Origin: Tabrizicola aquatica
GTDB lineage: Bacteria > Pseudomonadota > Alphaproteobacteria > Rhodobacterales > Rhodobacteraceae
NCBI RefSeq assembly: GCF_002900975.1
Contig: NZ_PJON01000003.1
Span: 372,001 to 436,000, forward strand
Direction of reading: 5' to 3'
Length of the DNA: 64,000 nucleotides
Part shown: one piece after another, positions 33,963 to 42,323 of the stretch
Numbering within the stretch: position 1 is the first letter of the stretch
How the letters are laid out: each line of letters starts with the position of its first letter
Position numbers and translations under genes: made by a program
The notes under the pieces: generated by a model
Databases searched by the model: none
What the model saw: only the letters and a program-made list of their open reading frames with translations
Told to the model about the DNA's origin: nothing

Positions 33963-34281
33963 GCGGTCAACGCGGGTCAGGTCGGAGCGGGGCTGGGAAA
34001 TCAAGGGGTTGGCGGCGGGAATTTACCGCGCGCTAACCCTTTGCCACCGTGGCTCGTCGATGACTTCGTCACTCCTCGCGGGCTTGGGTCAGGACCAAGG
34101 GGGCACGCCGGATCGAACTTTGGCCCCGGCCACTTGGGATTGCTTGTCGTTGACTTCGACCCTTGGGGCTGCTCGTCGATGACTTCGTCACTCCTCGCGG
34201 AGAGGGGCGTGGGTGCGCATTCGCGCAGCGGTGGACGCGAAGTTTCCGACGAGGAGACGAAGTCGAACGAGGAGGCGTCTG
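33963..34281. repeat. 319-base convergent gap with repeats of the CTCGTCG/GACTTCGTC family
   Basis: No supported gene. An exact 30-base direct repeat starting GCTCGTCGATGACTTCGTCA occurs at 34052-34081 and 34171-34200, with a degenerate copy at 34142-34170. A matching inverted arm (GACGAGGAGACGAAGTCGAA...) lies at 34248-34276, so 34171-34276 can fold into a long imperfect hairpin with a loop of about 47 bases. The same arms with a short loop occur at 41586-41647. Probably terminators or repeats for the convergent genes. Confidence 0.6.
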
Positions 34282-34671
34282 TCAGAGTTCGATTTCGCCG
34301 TTCGGGCCGGGTGTGGGCTCGGCCTGCGGCACAAGGGGCGCGTTACGGCGGATCAGGATGTCGCCGTTGGGCAGCATCACCGGCGCGTCGTAGTTCTTGA
34401 AATCGTCGATCATCGCGATGAGCTGGCGGATCTTCGGACCGATCTCTTCGCCGAGGCCTTCCAGGGCGGGGCCCATCTCCTCCATCGCCTGGCCCATCTC
34501 GTCGATAGCGGGCTGCATCTCGGACATCAGGCCGCGGAACAGAAGCTTGGCGCCTTCTTCCATCAGGCTGAATCCGTCCTCCTCGGCCCCGGGGGCTGGG
34601 GTGGGCGTGGGGGCCGTCTCTTGCGCAAGCGCGGGGGCAGCGGCGAGGATCAGGGCGAGGGCGAGTTTCAT
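34282..34671 (-). CDS. Exported acidic hypothetical protein (129 aa)
   Basis: Signal peptide MKLALALILAAAPALAQ, then a Thr/Pro linker and a helical part rich in Met, Glu and Gly (MEEGAKLLFRGLMSEMQPAIDEMGQAMEEMGPALEGLGEEIGPKIRQL), and a short C-terminal strand region (YDAPVMLPNGDILIRR). Probably periplasmic. Related proteins in Rhodobacteraceae are sometimes labelled AAA+ ATPase, but no Walker motif is present here, so that label is rejected. Function unknown. It lies downstream of the nuclease-fold gene on the same strand, 31 bases away. Confidence 0.65.
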   Translation of the reverse strand: MKLALALILAAAPALAQETAPTPTPAPGAEEDGFSLMEEGAKLLFRGLMSEMQPAIDEMGQAMEEMGPALEGLGEEIGPKIRQLIAMIDDFKNYDAPVMLPNGDILIRRNAPLVPQAEPTPGPNGEIEL

Positions 34672-34702
34672 TGGCCAGATATGGGAAGCGGCAGGCGGCA
34701 TT

Positions 34703-35749
34703 TCAAACCCCCTCGGGCAGGTCGACGGTGACGGGGAAGTGGTCCGACGCCTGCAACAGCGCCTCGCGCAGTTCGGGGACGGCGGTGACGGCGGGATCGT
34801 TGAACGGATGCCAGATGCGCCAGTCCGGGTTGCGGGCGGCAAGGTCGGGCGAGACCATGACGAAATCCAGCAGCGCCTCGAAGAACCGCTTCTGCGGGGC
34901 GAGGTAGAAGCGGGCCGTCGTCGGGGCCAGGCCCACGCGGCTTTGCAGCGCCATGGCGGCATGCGGGTCGGTCAGGTGCAGCGCGGGGTCGGGGGCGGTG
35001 CCAAGCACGATCTCCACCCCGGAATGGCCGAAGAGCTTTTCGAATTCGTCGATGCCGGGACCATCGTTGAAATCGCCCAGGACGATCAGGCTTTCGCCTG
35101 CCTGCAAGTGACCCTCGACCCGTTCCCGCAGCCAGAGGCATTGCGCCAGCTGCTTGCGGCGGTTCTCGATCGAGAGGCGGATCTGCGCTTCACGCCCGAC
35201 GGCGCCGTAGGGGTTCTTCGACTTGGCATGGACGCCGATGACGCGCAGTTCGCTGCCCTGGGCCGTGGTGATGGCCAGTTCCAGCGGGGGTTTGGAAAAG
35301 CGGACCGTCTCGCTGATGTTGTCGGCGTCCAGGTCGTAGCGGAAGATGGTGTCAAAGCGCGGCGCCTCGGTCGAGCCGTGGCTGGTGGTGGCGGCGCCTT
35401 TCGGGTCATGGCGGACGGTCAGGCGGTCCGGATCGTAAAGGAAGGCGATTTCCTGTTCGGTTTCCGAAGGAAAACCGATCAGCGCCTTGCGCGCGCGCAA
35501 ACCCACGGTGGCGGCGAAGCGCTCCAGCGCCTTGACGGTCGAGCGTTTGCCGTTGGTGTCTGGGGCTTCGATGATGAGGATGCCGTCAGCATCCAGCGCG
35601 GTGAACACGATCCCCAGCGCGGCAAGCTGTTCGCCCCGGGTGACCTGGTAGCGGGCCGAGGGGCCGTGATCGTCCAACAGCCGGCCATGATCGTCGAAAA
35701 GGTTGTTGAACCATTCGACGTTGTAGGTGGCCAGGCGCAGGCGGGTCAT
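34703..35749 (-). CDS. Endonuclease/exonuclease/phosphatase family protein
   Basis: Mg2+-dependent EEP-fold hydrolase of 348 aa. Visible motifs: LATYNVEWFNNLF (about 5-17, Asn ligand), IIEAPDTNGKRS (about 59-70, Glu ligand), GVHAKSKNPY (catalytic His), LGDFNDGPG (Asp/Asn pair) and the C-terminal SDHFPV (catalytic Asp-His). Whether it acts on nucleic acid, phosphoinositides or another phosphodiester is not evident. Its start overlaps the J-domain gene stop (ATGA), so the two are coupled. Confidence 0.82.
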   Translation of the reverse strand: MTRLRLATYNVEWFNNLFDDHGRLLDDHGPSARYQVTRGEQLAALGIVFTALDADGILIIEAPDTNGKRSTVKALERFAATVGLRARKALIGFPSETEQEIAFLYDPDRLTVRHDPKGAATTSHGSTEAPRFDTIFRYDLDADNISETVRFSKPPLELAITTAQGSELRVIGVHAKSKNPYGAVGREAQIRLSIENRRKQLAQCLWLRERVEGHLQAGESLIVLGDFNDGPGIDEFEKLFGHSGVEIVLGTAPDPALHLTDPHAAMALQSRVGLAPTTARFYLAPQKRFFEALLDFVMVSPDLAARNPDWRIWHPFNDPAVTAVPELREALLQASDHFPVTVDLPEGV

Positions 35750-36459
35750 GCGGCCTCTTTCGCGGAAATCTCGCGCCAGGCTTCGTTGATCAGTTGCAGG
35801 CGGCGGGTGGCCAGCTTCATCGCCTCGGGCGGGACGCCACGGGCCTGCATCACGTCGGGGTGAGTGTCGCGGACCAGGTCCTTCCAGGCCTTGCGGGCCT
35901 GGTCCTTGCTGGCGCCCCGCGGCAGGCCGAGAACGTCATAGGGGTCGCGCGGGGCACCTTCGACAAGGCGCGAGCGGACGATGCGGAAGCAGGCGTCGTC
36001 CAGGCCGAATTCCTCGGCCACATGGGCGAGGAAGGCATCCTCGCCCTCGTGATAAGAGCCATCGGCGACGGCGATCTGAAACAGCGCCTCAAGGATATCG
36101 ACCAGGACGTGGTGGTCGTCGGCGCAGATCCGGTGGCCGTCGGGGTTGAACAGGCGGGCAATCTTGCGGGCATAGGCGTCGAAGCCGGCGATGTCCTGGC
36201 GGGCCAGGTTGAAGACATGGGCGGCGTGCTGTTCCTCGCCTTCGGGGAAGGTGAAGATGCGGCGGAAGGCTGTCACCTCATCGCGGGTGACGGTGCCATC
36301 GGCCTTGGCCATTTTGGCGCCAAGGGCAAGGACGGCGATGGTGAAGCCGACTGATTGCTCGGGCGCGTTTTGGCCAAGGAGGCGGTCGAAAACGACCGAC
36401 AGCGGCTCGCCCTTGGCAAGCGCAGAGAGGGCATCGGCGATGCGGGTCCAAATCGACAT
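35746..36459 (-). CDS. TerB/DjlA-like J-domain protein
   Basis: Protein of 237 aa: an N-terminal TerB-like helical domain (about 35-150, with KADGTVTRDEV and VADGSYHEGEDAF metal-type loops) and a C-terminal J-domain (about 170-237) with YDVLGLPRGASKDQARKAWKDLVRDTHPD, where the HPD tripeptide needed to stimulate DnaK is intact. Unlike classical DjlA there is no clear N-terminal membrane anchor. Likely a co-chaperone for DnaK in a specialised process. Coupled to the nuclease-fold gene by a four-base overlap. Confidence 0.85.
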   Translation of the reverse strand: MSIWTRIADALSALAKGEPLSVVFDRLLGQNAPEQSVGFTIAVLALGAKMAKADGTVTRDEVTAFRRIFTFPEGEEQHAAHVFNLARQDIAGFDAYARKIARLFNPDGHRICADDHHVLVDILEALFQIAVADGSYHEGEDAFLAHVAEEFGLDDACFRIVRSRLVEGAPRDPYDVLGLPRGASKDQARKAWKDLVRDTHPDVMQARGVPPEAMKLATRRLQLINEAWREISAKEAA

Positions 36460-36490
36460 GGGCTGACAATAACCGCGGGCGCGGCGGTTG

Positions 36491-36973
36491 TCAGAGGAAT
36501 TTCTGCATCAGCACAAGGTCGATGAAGCGGCCGAACTTGCAGCCGGCGTCCTTGATCCGGGCGATTTCGGCATAGGCGAGACGGGCGTGGAAAGCGATGC
36601 CGTCGGGGTTTTCGGCCGAGACGCCGGCGATCATCTGGTGCGCCCCGGCGGCGCGGGCGTGGTCCTCGACCGCGGCCATCAGCGCGCGGCCGGCACCGCG
36701 ACCGCGGGCCTGGGGCGCAAGGATGACAGAGTGTTCCATGCAGGTGGCATAGCCGACCCCGCCGCGAAACTGGGCGTAGGTGGCAAAACCCAGAAGGTCG
36801 GGGCCTTCCGCCAGGAAGGTGGCATGGCCCTGCGCGTCACGGTCGGTGATCATGCGGCCGACTTCGTCGGCGGATTTTTCGGCGGCGTTGAAGGTGATCG
36901 GCGTGTCGCGAATCCAGGGGTTCCAGAGCGCGGCGATGGCGGCGGCGTCGGCGGGGGTGGCGCGGCGGATCAT
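36491..36973 (-). CDS. GNAT N-acetyltransferase
   Basis: Acetyl-CoA-dependent N-acetyltransferase of 160 aa resembling the phosphinothricin/methionine-sulfone acetyltransferase group: MIRRATPADAAAIAALWNPWIRDTPITFN at the start, then the acetyl-CoA loop LAPQARGRGAGRALM (about 86-100) and a late FHARLAYAEIARIKDAGCKFGRFIDLVLMQKFL. Substrate not known. It overlaps the VOC gene by four bases and ends the ppk-ppx-VOC-GNAT run. Confidence 0.83.
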   Translation of the reverse strand: MIRRATPADAAAIAALWNPWIRDTPITFNAAEKSADEVGRMITDRDAQGHATFLAEGPDLLGFATYAQFRGGVGYATCMEHSVILAPQARGRGAGRALMAAVEDHARAAGAHQMIAGVSAENPDGIAFHARLAYAEIARIKDAGCKFGRFIDLVLMQKFL

Positions 36974-37575
36974 GGCAGGGGGACGGGGCCTTTGGGGGTG
37001 TCGATCACGGCCCGAAGGTCCGGGGGTCCGGGGGTGAAGGTGACGCGGGGGTCGTCCAGCGCAAGGGCGGCTTGCAGCGCGGGGGCCTGGGGGTGGCTGA
37101 CGGTCAGGCGGTGGAGCCGCAGCCCGTGGTCGGGAAGGGCGGGGGCGGGGTGCAGGGCGCCCTGCCAGCGGATCAGCGCGGGGCAGGTGCCGTCAAAGGG
37201 CAGGCGGCCGTCGCCCGGCACGGCCATCTGCCAGCGGTAGTCGCCGCGCGCCAGTTGCATCGGTGCGCCCCATCCGGGCGGGCCTGCGGTCAAGGCGGTG
37301 TCGATGTCGTCGGTTGCCACGATCCAGGTGGTCAGGCGCGGCGGGCCGGAGAAGCGGTCAAGGTCGAACCAGCGCGGGCGGCCGGGCGGGGTGGCGTCGG
37401 GGTCCACCGCGATGACCTCGAGATACAGGTCGCCCAGCGACAGTAGCCGGTTGTGCGTGCCCATGGCGGGATGCTGGCCCCCGCCGGCCATGGGCACGCC
37501 CAGCAGCCGTTCGATCACCGCCACGCCGTCTGCCAGCCGTTCGGCCGAGATCGCCAGATGGTCAAGCCGCAGCAT
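36970..37575 (-). CDS. VOC/glyoxalase-like domain protein
   Basis: Protein of 201 aa with the glyoxalase-like fold: LRLDHLAISAERLADGVAVIERLLG at the start (His5 as a likely metal ligand), GTHNRLLSLGDLYLEVIAVDP (about 39-59, Glu ligand), and a C-terminal half (HRLTVSHPQAPALQAAL). Start and stop overlap the neighbours (TGATG with ppx, ATGA with the GNAT gene), so it belongs to the ppk-ppx operon. The reaction is unknown; the family includes dioxygenases, isomerases and resistance proteins. Confidence 0.75.
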   Translation of the reverse strand: MLRLDHLAISAERLADGVAVIERLLGVPMAGGGQHPAMGTHNRLLSLGDLYLEVIAVDPDATPPGRPRWFDLDRFSGPPRLTTWIVATDDIDTALTAGPPGWGAPMQLARGDYRWQMAVPGDGRLPFDGTCPALIRWQGALHPAPALPDHGLRLHRLTVSHPQAPALQAALALDDPRVTFTPGPPDLRAVIDTPKGPVPLP

Positions 37576-39125
37576 CAGCCCGGCCGCGCGACGCTGGTCG
37601 TCGCCTTCATCGCCACGGCGAGCGAGTGGAACCGGGCCTGCGCCACCTCGCCGAACAGGGCCTCGCCCGCCGGGGTCAGCGCCAGTTCCAGCACACGCTT
37701 CTTCGGCTGCCAGCGCAGGACGCCCGCCTTGGCCGGGTCGCCGATCGAAAACATCGCGCCGAAGCGCATGGCCTTGCCCAGAACCTCGGCCGCCTGGATC
37801 TGGTCGTCGTCCAGCAGGCGGAACATCGGCTCCAGCCGCGACCCGGAGCGGCTGTTCTTGTAGCGGTGCAGGAGTGCCAGGCCCAGGAACACCCGGCCGG
37901 GATGGTCCAGCCCGCCCAGGTTGGCGCGGGTGGCATTGTCGAAACAGGCCTCGGCCCGGAAATCTGGGTGGGCGCGCCAGGTCGTGTCGTGCAGAAGGCA
38001 GGCGGCCTTGATCAGTCGTAGCCGGTCCTTCGACGCCTCGGGGAAAAGGGGCAGCAGGAAGTCGTACAGTTTCTTGCCGAAACCGGGGATGCGGGCCTGC
38101 ACCATCTCGGCCATCCGGGCGGCCTCGATCAGGGGATCGCGGGCGCGCAGTTTTTCCGGCATGTGTTCGTAAAGCAGCCCCTCGCGGATGCCATAGGCCG
38201 AGACGTCGATCTCGGAGGGTTTGAAAAGGGCGAGAAGCTCTTGCAGAACCTCGCAGGCGAGGGGGACCAGCTCCATCCGTTCGGCGCTGGTGCCGGTGCG
38301 GCCGCGCAGGACGGCAAGGTCGGCCACCGCCAGCCAATCCAGCGTGTCGGCCAGGCCCTTGGGGGTCATGCGGTATTCGTGCAGGACGGTCAGGGGATAG
38401 TTCCGCCGCTCCATGTCCAGCCGCGCGATCACCCGCCAGCTGCCGCCGACGAGGTAGATCCGCTCGCCGGTGGATTTCATCACCGATTGCGCCTGTTTCA
38501 AAGTCTTGGCGATATGGGCGCGGCGTTTCTGCGGGTCGGTCGAGACCTGTTGCAGGCGGAAGGGGCCAAGCGGGGTCGAGACGCGCTTGCCGACGCGGCC
38601 GTCGCTGATCCGCGCCAGTTCCATCGAGTTGCCGCCGATGTCGCAAACGATGCCCTTGGCGTCCGGCCAGCCCAGCAGGACGCCTTGGGCCGAAAGCCGC
38701 GCCTCTTCGTCGCCATCGACGACATGCAGCTTCAGGCCGGTCTCACGCGTCACCTCGGCCTGGAAGTCGGGGCCATCGGCGGCCTCGCGCGTGGCGGCGG
38801 TGGCGACGACGGTCAGCGGGTTGATCTGCATCCCTTCGGCCAGCATCGCAAAGCGGCGCAGCGCGGCCAGGGCGCGGACGCGGCCCTGCGGGTTCAGCCG
38901 GCCGGTTTCGGCCAGGCCCTTGCCCAGACCGCACATGATCTTTTCGTTGTAGAAATAGGCCGGGCTGCGCGCCGCGCCGTCAAAGACCACCATGCGGACC
39001 GAGTTCGAGCCGACGTCCACGACGCCGACGCGGCTGAGGGCGCGGGCGGACGGGTCATCGAACAGGGGTTTGCCAAAGGGGCCGTCATCGTCGTCCTCGG
39101 TCAAGGGCGCGTTGCCGTCAGCCAT
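37575..39125 (-). CDS. ppx: Exopolyphosphatase / pppGpp phosphatase (Ppx/GppA)
   Basis: Polyphosphate- or pppGpp-hydrolysing enzyme of 516 aa. ASKHA-fold motifs: VVDVGSNSVRMVVFD (about 34-48), TAATREA (about 108-114), VCDIGGNSMELARI (about 154-167) and LVGGSWRVIARL. The C-terminal HD-like half contains LIKAACLLHDTTWRAHPDF. GGGGG nine bases before the ATG at 39125 supports this start. It is downstream of ppk on the same strand, the usual ppk-ppx pairing, with a double-palindrome element in between. Confidence 0.9.
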   Translation of the reverse strand: MADGNAPLTEDDDDGPFGKPLFDDPSARALSRVGVVDVGSNSVRMVVFDGAARSPAYFYNEKIMCGLGKGLAETGRLNPQGRVRALAALRRFAMLAEGMQINPLTVVATAATREAADGPDFQAEVTRETGLKLHVVDGDEEARLSAQGVLLGWPDAKGIVCDIGGNSMELARISDGRVGKRVSTPLGPFRLQQVSTDPQKRRAHIAKTLKQAQSVMKSTGERIYLVGGSWRVIARLDMERRNYPLTVLHEYRMTPKGLADTLDWLAVADLAVLRGRTGTSAERMELVPLACEVLQELLALFKPSEIDVSAYGIREGLLYEHMPEKLRARDPLIEAARMAEMVQARIPGFGKKLYDFLLPLFPEASKDRLRLIKAACLLHDTTWRAHPDFRAEACFDNATRANLGGLDHPGRVFLGLALLHRYKNSRSGSRLEPMFRLLDDDQIQAAEVLGKAMRFGAMFSIGDPAKAGVLRWQPKKRVLELALTPAGEALFGEVAQARFHSLAVAMKATTSVARPG

Positions 39126-39207
39126 GTCAGAATCCCCCAGGTCTTGGGCGCTTATCGTGCCGGTCGCCCCGCACGGGGTCAACCACTTGGCGGGCCGTTG
39201 GCAGTCA

Positions 39208-39267
39208 CCGGGCGGGGCAAAAGTTTTCGAAAACTTTTGCAAATTCCTGCAAAGGAATTTGGCCCGG
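39208..39267. repeat. Double-palindrome element 3 (3' of ppk)
   Basis: Inverted pair CCGGGC (39208-39213) and GCCCGG (39262-39267) encloses a perfect 24-bp palindrome at 39217-39240 (core AGTTTTCGAAAACT) and a second inverted repeat at 39241-39260 (AAATTCCT and AGGAATTT around GCAA). One base separates it from the ppk stop. The first palindrome shares its 22-bp core with the element 3' of choV. Possibly a partial terminator between ppk and ppx. Confidence 0.6.
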
Positions 39268-39268
39268 T

Positions 39269-41473
39269 TCAGCGCGCCGCCGTTGCGCCCAGCGTATCAT
39301 CGTCGCGCGGCATGACCAAACGGGGCGCATCCTTGGCCCCCGCCGTGCCCCGGCCCGAGAGCGAGGGGTTTTCCATGAAGAACTGGTGGCAGTTGAACAG
39401 CTTGGCACCCTCGGGCCCAAGGTCGCGGTGATACGAGCCATCGGGGGCCAGCGACCAGCTTTGCGCCTCGTCCGCAAGGTTGGCCGCCATGATCTGGCTG
39501 AGGATCTGGTTCTTCACGGTCGGGTTCAGCGCCTCGACCAGGGTTTCGACGCGGCGGGTCAGGTTGCGGCCCATCCAGTCGGCCGACGAGAAGAACACCC
39601 GCGCCTTCTTGCCGGGCAGGCCGTGGCCATTGCCGAAGCAGACGATGCGGGAATGTTCCAGGAACCGCCCGACGATGGACTTGACGCGGATGTTTTCCGA
39701 CAGGCCCTTCACGCCGGGGCGCAGGCCGCAGATGCCGCGAACGATGAGGCTGATCTTCACGCCCGCCTGGCTGGCGGCATAAAGCGCGTCGATCACGTCG
39801 GGTTCGATGATCGAGTTCATCTTGGCCCAGATCTCGGCCGGGCGCCCGGCGCGGGCGTGTTCCGCCTCGGCGGCGATAAGTTCCAGAAGGCGGGGTTTCA
39901 GGGTGATGGGCGAGATTGCCAGGTTCTCCAACCCCTCGGGCTGGACATAGCCGGAGAGGTAGTTGAACACCTTGGTCGCATCGCGCCCCAGTGCCGCATC
40001 GCAGGTGAAGAACGACAGGTCGGTATAGATCCGCGCGGTGATCGGGTGATAGTTGCCGGTGCCGTAATGGGTATAGGTGACCAGATGGTCGCCCTCGCGT
40101 CGCACCACGGTGCTGATCTTGGCGTGGGTCTTGTAGTTGACGAAGCCATAGACGACATGCGCGCCCGACCGTTCCAGCCGGCGCGACTGGCGGATGTTGG
40201 CGGCCTCGTCGAAGCGGGCTTTCAGTTCTACCAGCGCGGTGACGGATTTCCCGGCCTCGGCCGCTTCGCACAGGGCGCCGACGATGGGGCTGTCCCAGGA
40301 GGTGCGGTAGAGCGTCTGCTTGATCGCCAGGACGTTCGGGTCGGTCGCCGCCTGTTGCAGGAAGCGGATCACCATGTCGAACGTCTCGTACGGGTGATGC
40401 AGCAGCATGTCCTTTTGCCGGATCGCCGCGAACATGTCGCCTTCGTGGTCCTGCACCCGTTCCGGCACGCGGGGGGTGAAGGGCGGCCACATCAGGTCTT
40501 GCCGGCTGGGCAGGATCAGTTCCTTCAGGTCGGCGACGCCGAGCAGGCCTTTCACCTCCACCACCTCGTCCTCGGTGACGGCGAGTTCTTCCATGATGAG
40601 GGCGCGCAGATCCTCGGGCGCGCCGGCGGAGAGCTTCAGGCGGATCACCTCGCCGCGGCGGCGGCGTTTCAGGGCGGTCTCGAATTCGCGGACCAGATCC
40701 TCGGCCTCGTCCTCGACCTCAAGGTCGCTGTCGCGCAAAACGCGGAAGGTGCAATGGCCGCGGTCGGCATAGCCGGGGAAAAGCATGTTGAGGTGCAGAA
40801 GCAGCAATTCTTCCAGCGGCAGGAAGCGATGCTCGCCCTCTTTCCCTGGCAGGGGGATGAAGCGGGCGATTTGCTGCGGGATCGGGAGCAGGGCTTTCAG
40901 GGGGCGGCGGTCGGTGGCGCGTTCCAGTTCCAGCGCCAGCGAAAAGCCGGTGTTGGGGATGAAGGGGAAGGGGTGCGCCGGGTCGATGGCAAGGGGCGAC
41001 AGGACCGGAAAGACGTTGTTCAGGAAGTGGGCTTCCAGGTGCTTCAGGTCGCGGGCGGTCAGTTTGCTGCGCTGGACCAGGGTGATGCCCTGACCCTCCA
41101 TCTCTTTGCGCAGGCGGTTGAAGGTGGTCTGCTGGGTCTGCATAAGGCGCCGGGCGTCGGCGTTGATCAGGTGCAGCTGTTCGGCCGGGCTGCGGCCGTC
41201 CTCGGACAGGGTGGCGTTGCCGTTGCGCACCAGGGCGCGCAGGCCCGCGACGCGGACGGTGTAGAATTCGTCCAGGTTGGTGGCGCTGATCGACAGAAAG
41301 CGCAGCCGTTCCAGAAGCGGCACGGCGGGGTTCGCCGCCTCTTCCAGGACGCGCCAGTTGAAGGCCAGCCAACTGAGTTCGCGGTTGAAAAAGCGGCCCG
41401 GGCCGGCGGTTTCGGCGAAGGACAGTTCCACCGGGGCGGGGAAGGGCGAGCGAAGGAAATCGGCCTGGGTCAT
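39269..41473 (-). CDS. ppk: Polyphosphate kinase 1
   Basis: Reversible ATP:polyphosphate phosphotransferase, 734 aa from the ATG at 41473. Family segments: [19 protein letters not shown] (about 27-45), [16 protein letters not shown], the autophosphorylated-histidine region [17 protein letters not shown], then [22 protein letters not shown] and the second active-site stretch RGICGLRPG. An in-frame ATG at 41509 would add 12 residues; neither start has a convincing Shine-Dalgarno. Paired with ppx downstream, giving polyphosphate synthesis and breakdown from one locus. Confidence 0.94.
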   Translation of the reverse strand: MTQADFLRSPFPAPVELSFAETAGPGRFFNRELSWLAFNWRVLEEAANPAVPLLERLRFLSISATNLDEFYTVRVAGLRALVRNGNATLSEDGRSPAEQLHLINADARRLMQTQQTTFNRLRKEMEGQGITLVQRSKLTARDLKHLEAHFLNNVFPVLSPLAIDPAHPFPFIPNTGFSLALELERATDRRPLKALLPIPQQIARFIPLPGKEGEHRFLPLEELLLLHLNMLFPGYADRGHCTFRVLRDSDLEVEDEAEDLVREFETALKRRRRGEVIRLKLSAGAPEDLRALIMEELAVTEDEVVEVKGLLGVADLKELILPSRQDLMWPPFTPRVPERVQDHEGDMFAAIRQKDMLLHHPYETFDMVIRFLQQAATDPNVLAIKQTLYRTSWDSPIVGALCEAAEAGKSVTALVELKARFDEAANIRQSRRLERSGAHVVYGFVNYKTHAKISTVVRREGDHLVTYTHYGTGNYHPITARIYTDLSFFTCDAALGRDATKVFNYLSGYVQPEGLENLAISPITLKPRLLELIAAEAEHARAGRPAEIWAKMNSIIEPDVIDALYAASQAGVKISLIVRGICGLRPGVKGLSENIRVKSIVGRFLEHSRIVCFGNGHGLPGKKARVFFSSADWMGRNLTRRVETLVEALNPTVKNQILSQIMAANLADEAQSWSLAPDGSYHRDLGPEGAKLFNCHQFFMENPSLSGRGTAGAKDAPRLVMPRDDDTLGATAAR

Positions 41474-41585
41474 GGGGGGCTTATGCGCCAAGGATCGTGA
41501 CAGAACCATGACAGTGTTTCACCACGCCTGCGGGCTGTCCAGCGCCCTTGCCGTCCGGGGTTTCAGACATCTGGGGGTGCGGGGG

Positions 41586-41647
41586 GCCTCCTCGTTCGAC
41601 TTCGTCTCCTCGTCGGGGTGACGAGGAGTGACGAAGTCATCGACGAG
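41586..41647. repeat. CTCGTCG/GACTTCGTC repeat as a tight hairpin
   Basis: Arms GCCTCCTCGTTCGACTTCGT... (41586-41614) and ACGAGGAGTGACGAAGTCAT... (41621-41647) face each other across GGGGTG. They are the reverse-complement counterparts of the arms at 34171-34276. It lies in the gap between ppk and the end of hda. Confidence 0.5.
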
Positions 41648-41660
41648 TTTGCAGGTGGGG

Positions 41661-42323
41661 CTAGGGGCCGTGGGCGTCCAGCACGTCGCCGGCAAGCGCG
41701 CGGGTGATCGGGCGGCCCTGCGCCAATGCGGCGGCATCGAGGGCCGCGACCAGCGCCCGTGCGGCGCCGATGGAGCGGGGCATCCGGCTGACCAGGTAGG
41801 GGATCAGGTTCGCGGGGACCGCGACTTGACGGTCGGCGAACAGCTTGACCAGCACGGCCGAGAGCAGCGCATCGTCGGGCGCTTCCAGCCGGGCAATGGG
41901 GGCCGCCTGCAGCCGGCTGATCAGGTCGGGCAGCCGCAAGCCCCAGTCGCGTGGCGGGCGCTGGGCAGTCAAGAGCAGGCTGGACGTCGCGGTGACCAGG
42001 TTGTGGAGGTGAAACAGCTGCGCCTCGGCATCGTCCAGGTGGTCGGCATCCTCGACCGCGACGGGCGTGCCGGTCAGCGTGGCGGGGTCCAGGCCGTGCA
42101 AGGCCGAGGCCGGGATGACCTGCGCGCCGGACAGCGTGGCCCAGACGCGGGTGAGGTGGGTCTTGCCCGACCCTTCCGGCCCGACCAGAAGCAGCTTGCG
42201 CCCTGGCCAGTTCTGCCAATCCTCGACCGTCTGCAGCGCCAGCGCGTTCGAGGGGGCGACGAAGAAATCCGCCCGCGTCATCGCCTCGGCGCTGGGCAGG
42301 TCGAACGCCAGTTGCCGGATCAC
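41661..42323 (-). CDS. hdaA: DnaA-related regulator of replication initiation (HdaA)
   Basis: Short DnaA-like AAA+ protein, 220 aa, without the DNA-binding domain IV of DnaA. It begins with the clamp-binding motif RQLAFDLP (residues 3-10), then the Walker A LVGPEGSGKTHLTRVW and weakly conserved sensor segments. HdaA with the beta clamp stimulates DnaA-ATP hydrolysis and limits re-initiation. The start is GTG at 42323, overlapping the stop of the permease gene (GTGA), so it is coupled to it, a common pairing in alphaproteobacteria. Confidence 0.87.
   Translation of the reverse strand: MIRQLAFDLPSAEAMTRADFFVAPSNALALQTVEDWQNWPGRKLLLVGPEGSGKTHLTRVWATLSGAQVIPASALHGLDPATLTGTPVAVEDADHLDDAEAQLFHLHNLVTATSSLLLTAQRPPRDWGLRLPDLISRLQAAPIARLEAPDDALLSAVLVKLFADRQVAVPANLIPYLVSRMPRSIGAARALVAALDAAALAQGRPITRALAGDVLDAHGP

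Noticed and set aside
34041-34400. Short plus-strand frames in the 34-kb convergent gap
   Set aside because: They translate the repeat units (repeated LVDDFVTPRG-like peptides); reading frames through repeats are not evidence of genes.
34282-34671. AAA+ ATPase label sometimes used for similar short exported proteins
   Set aside because: No Walker A or B motif in the 129 residues; kept as hypothetical.
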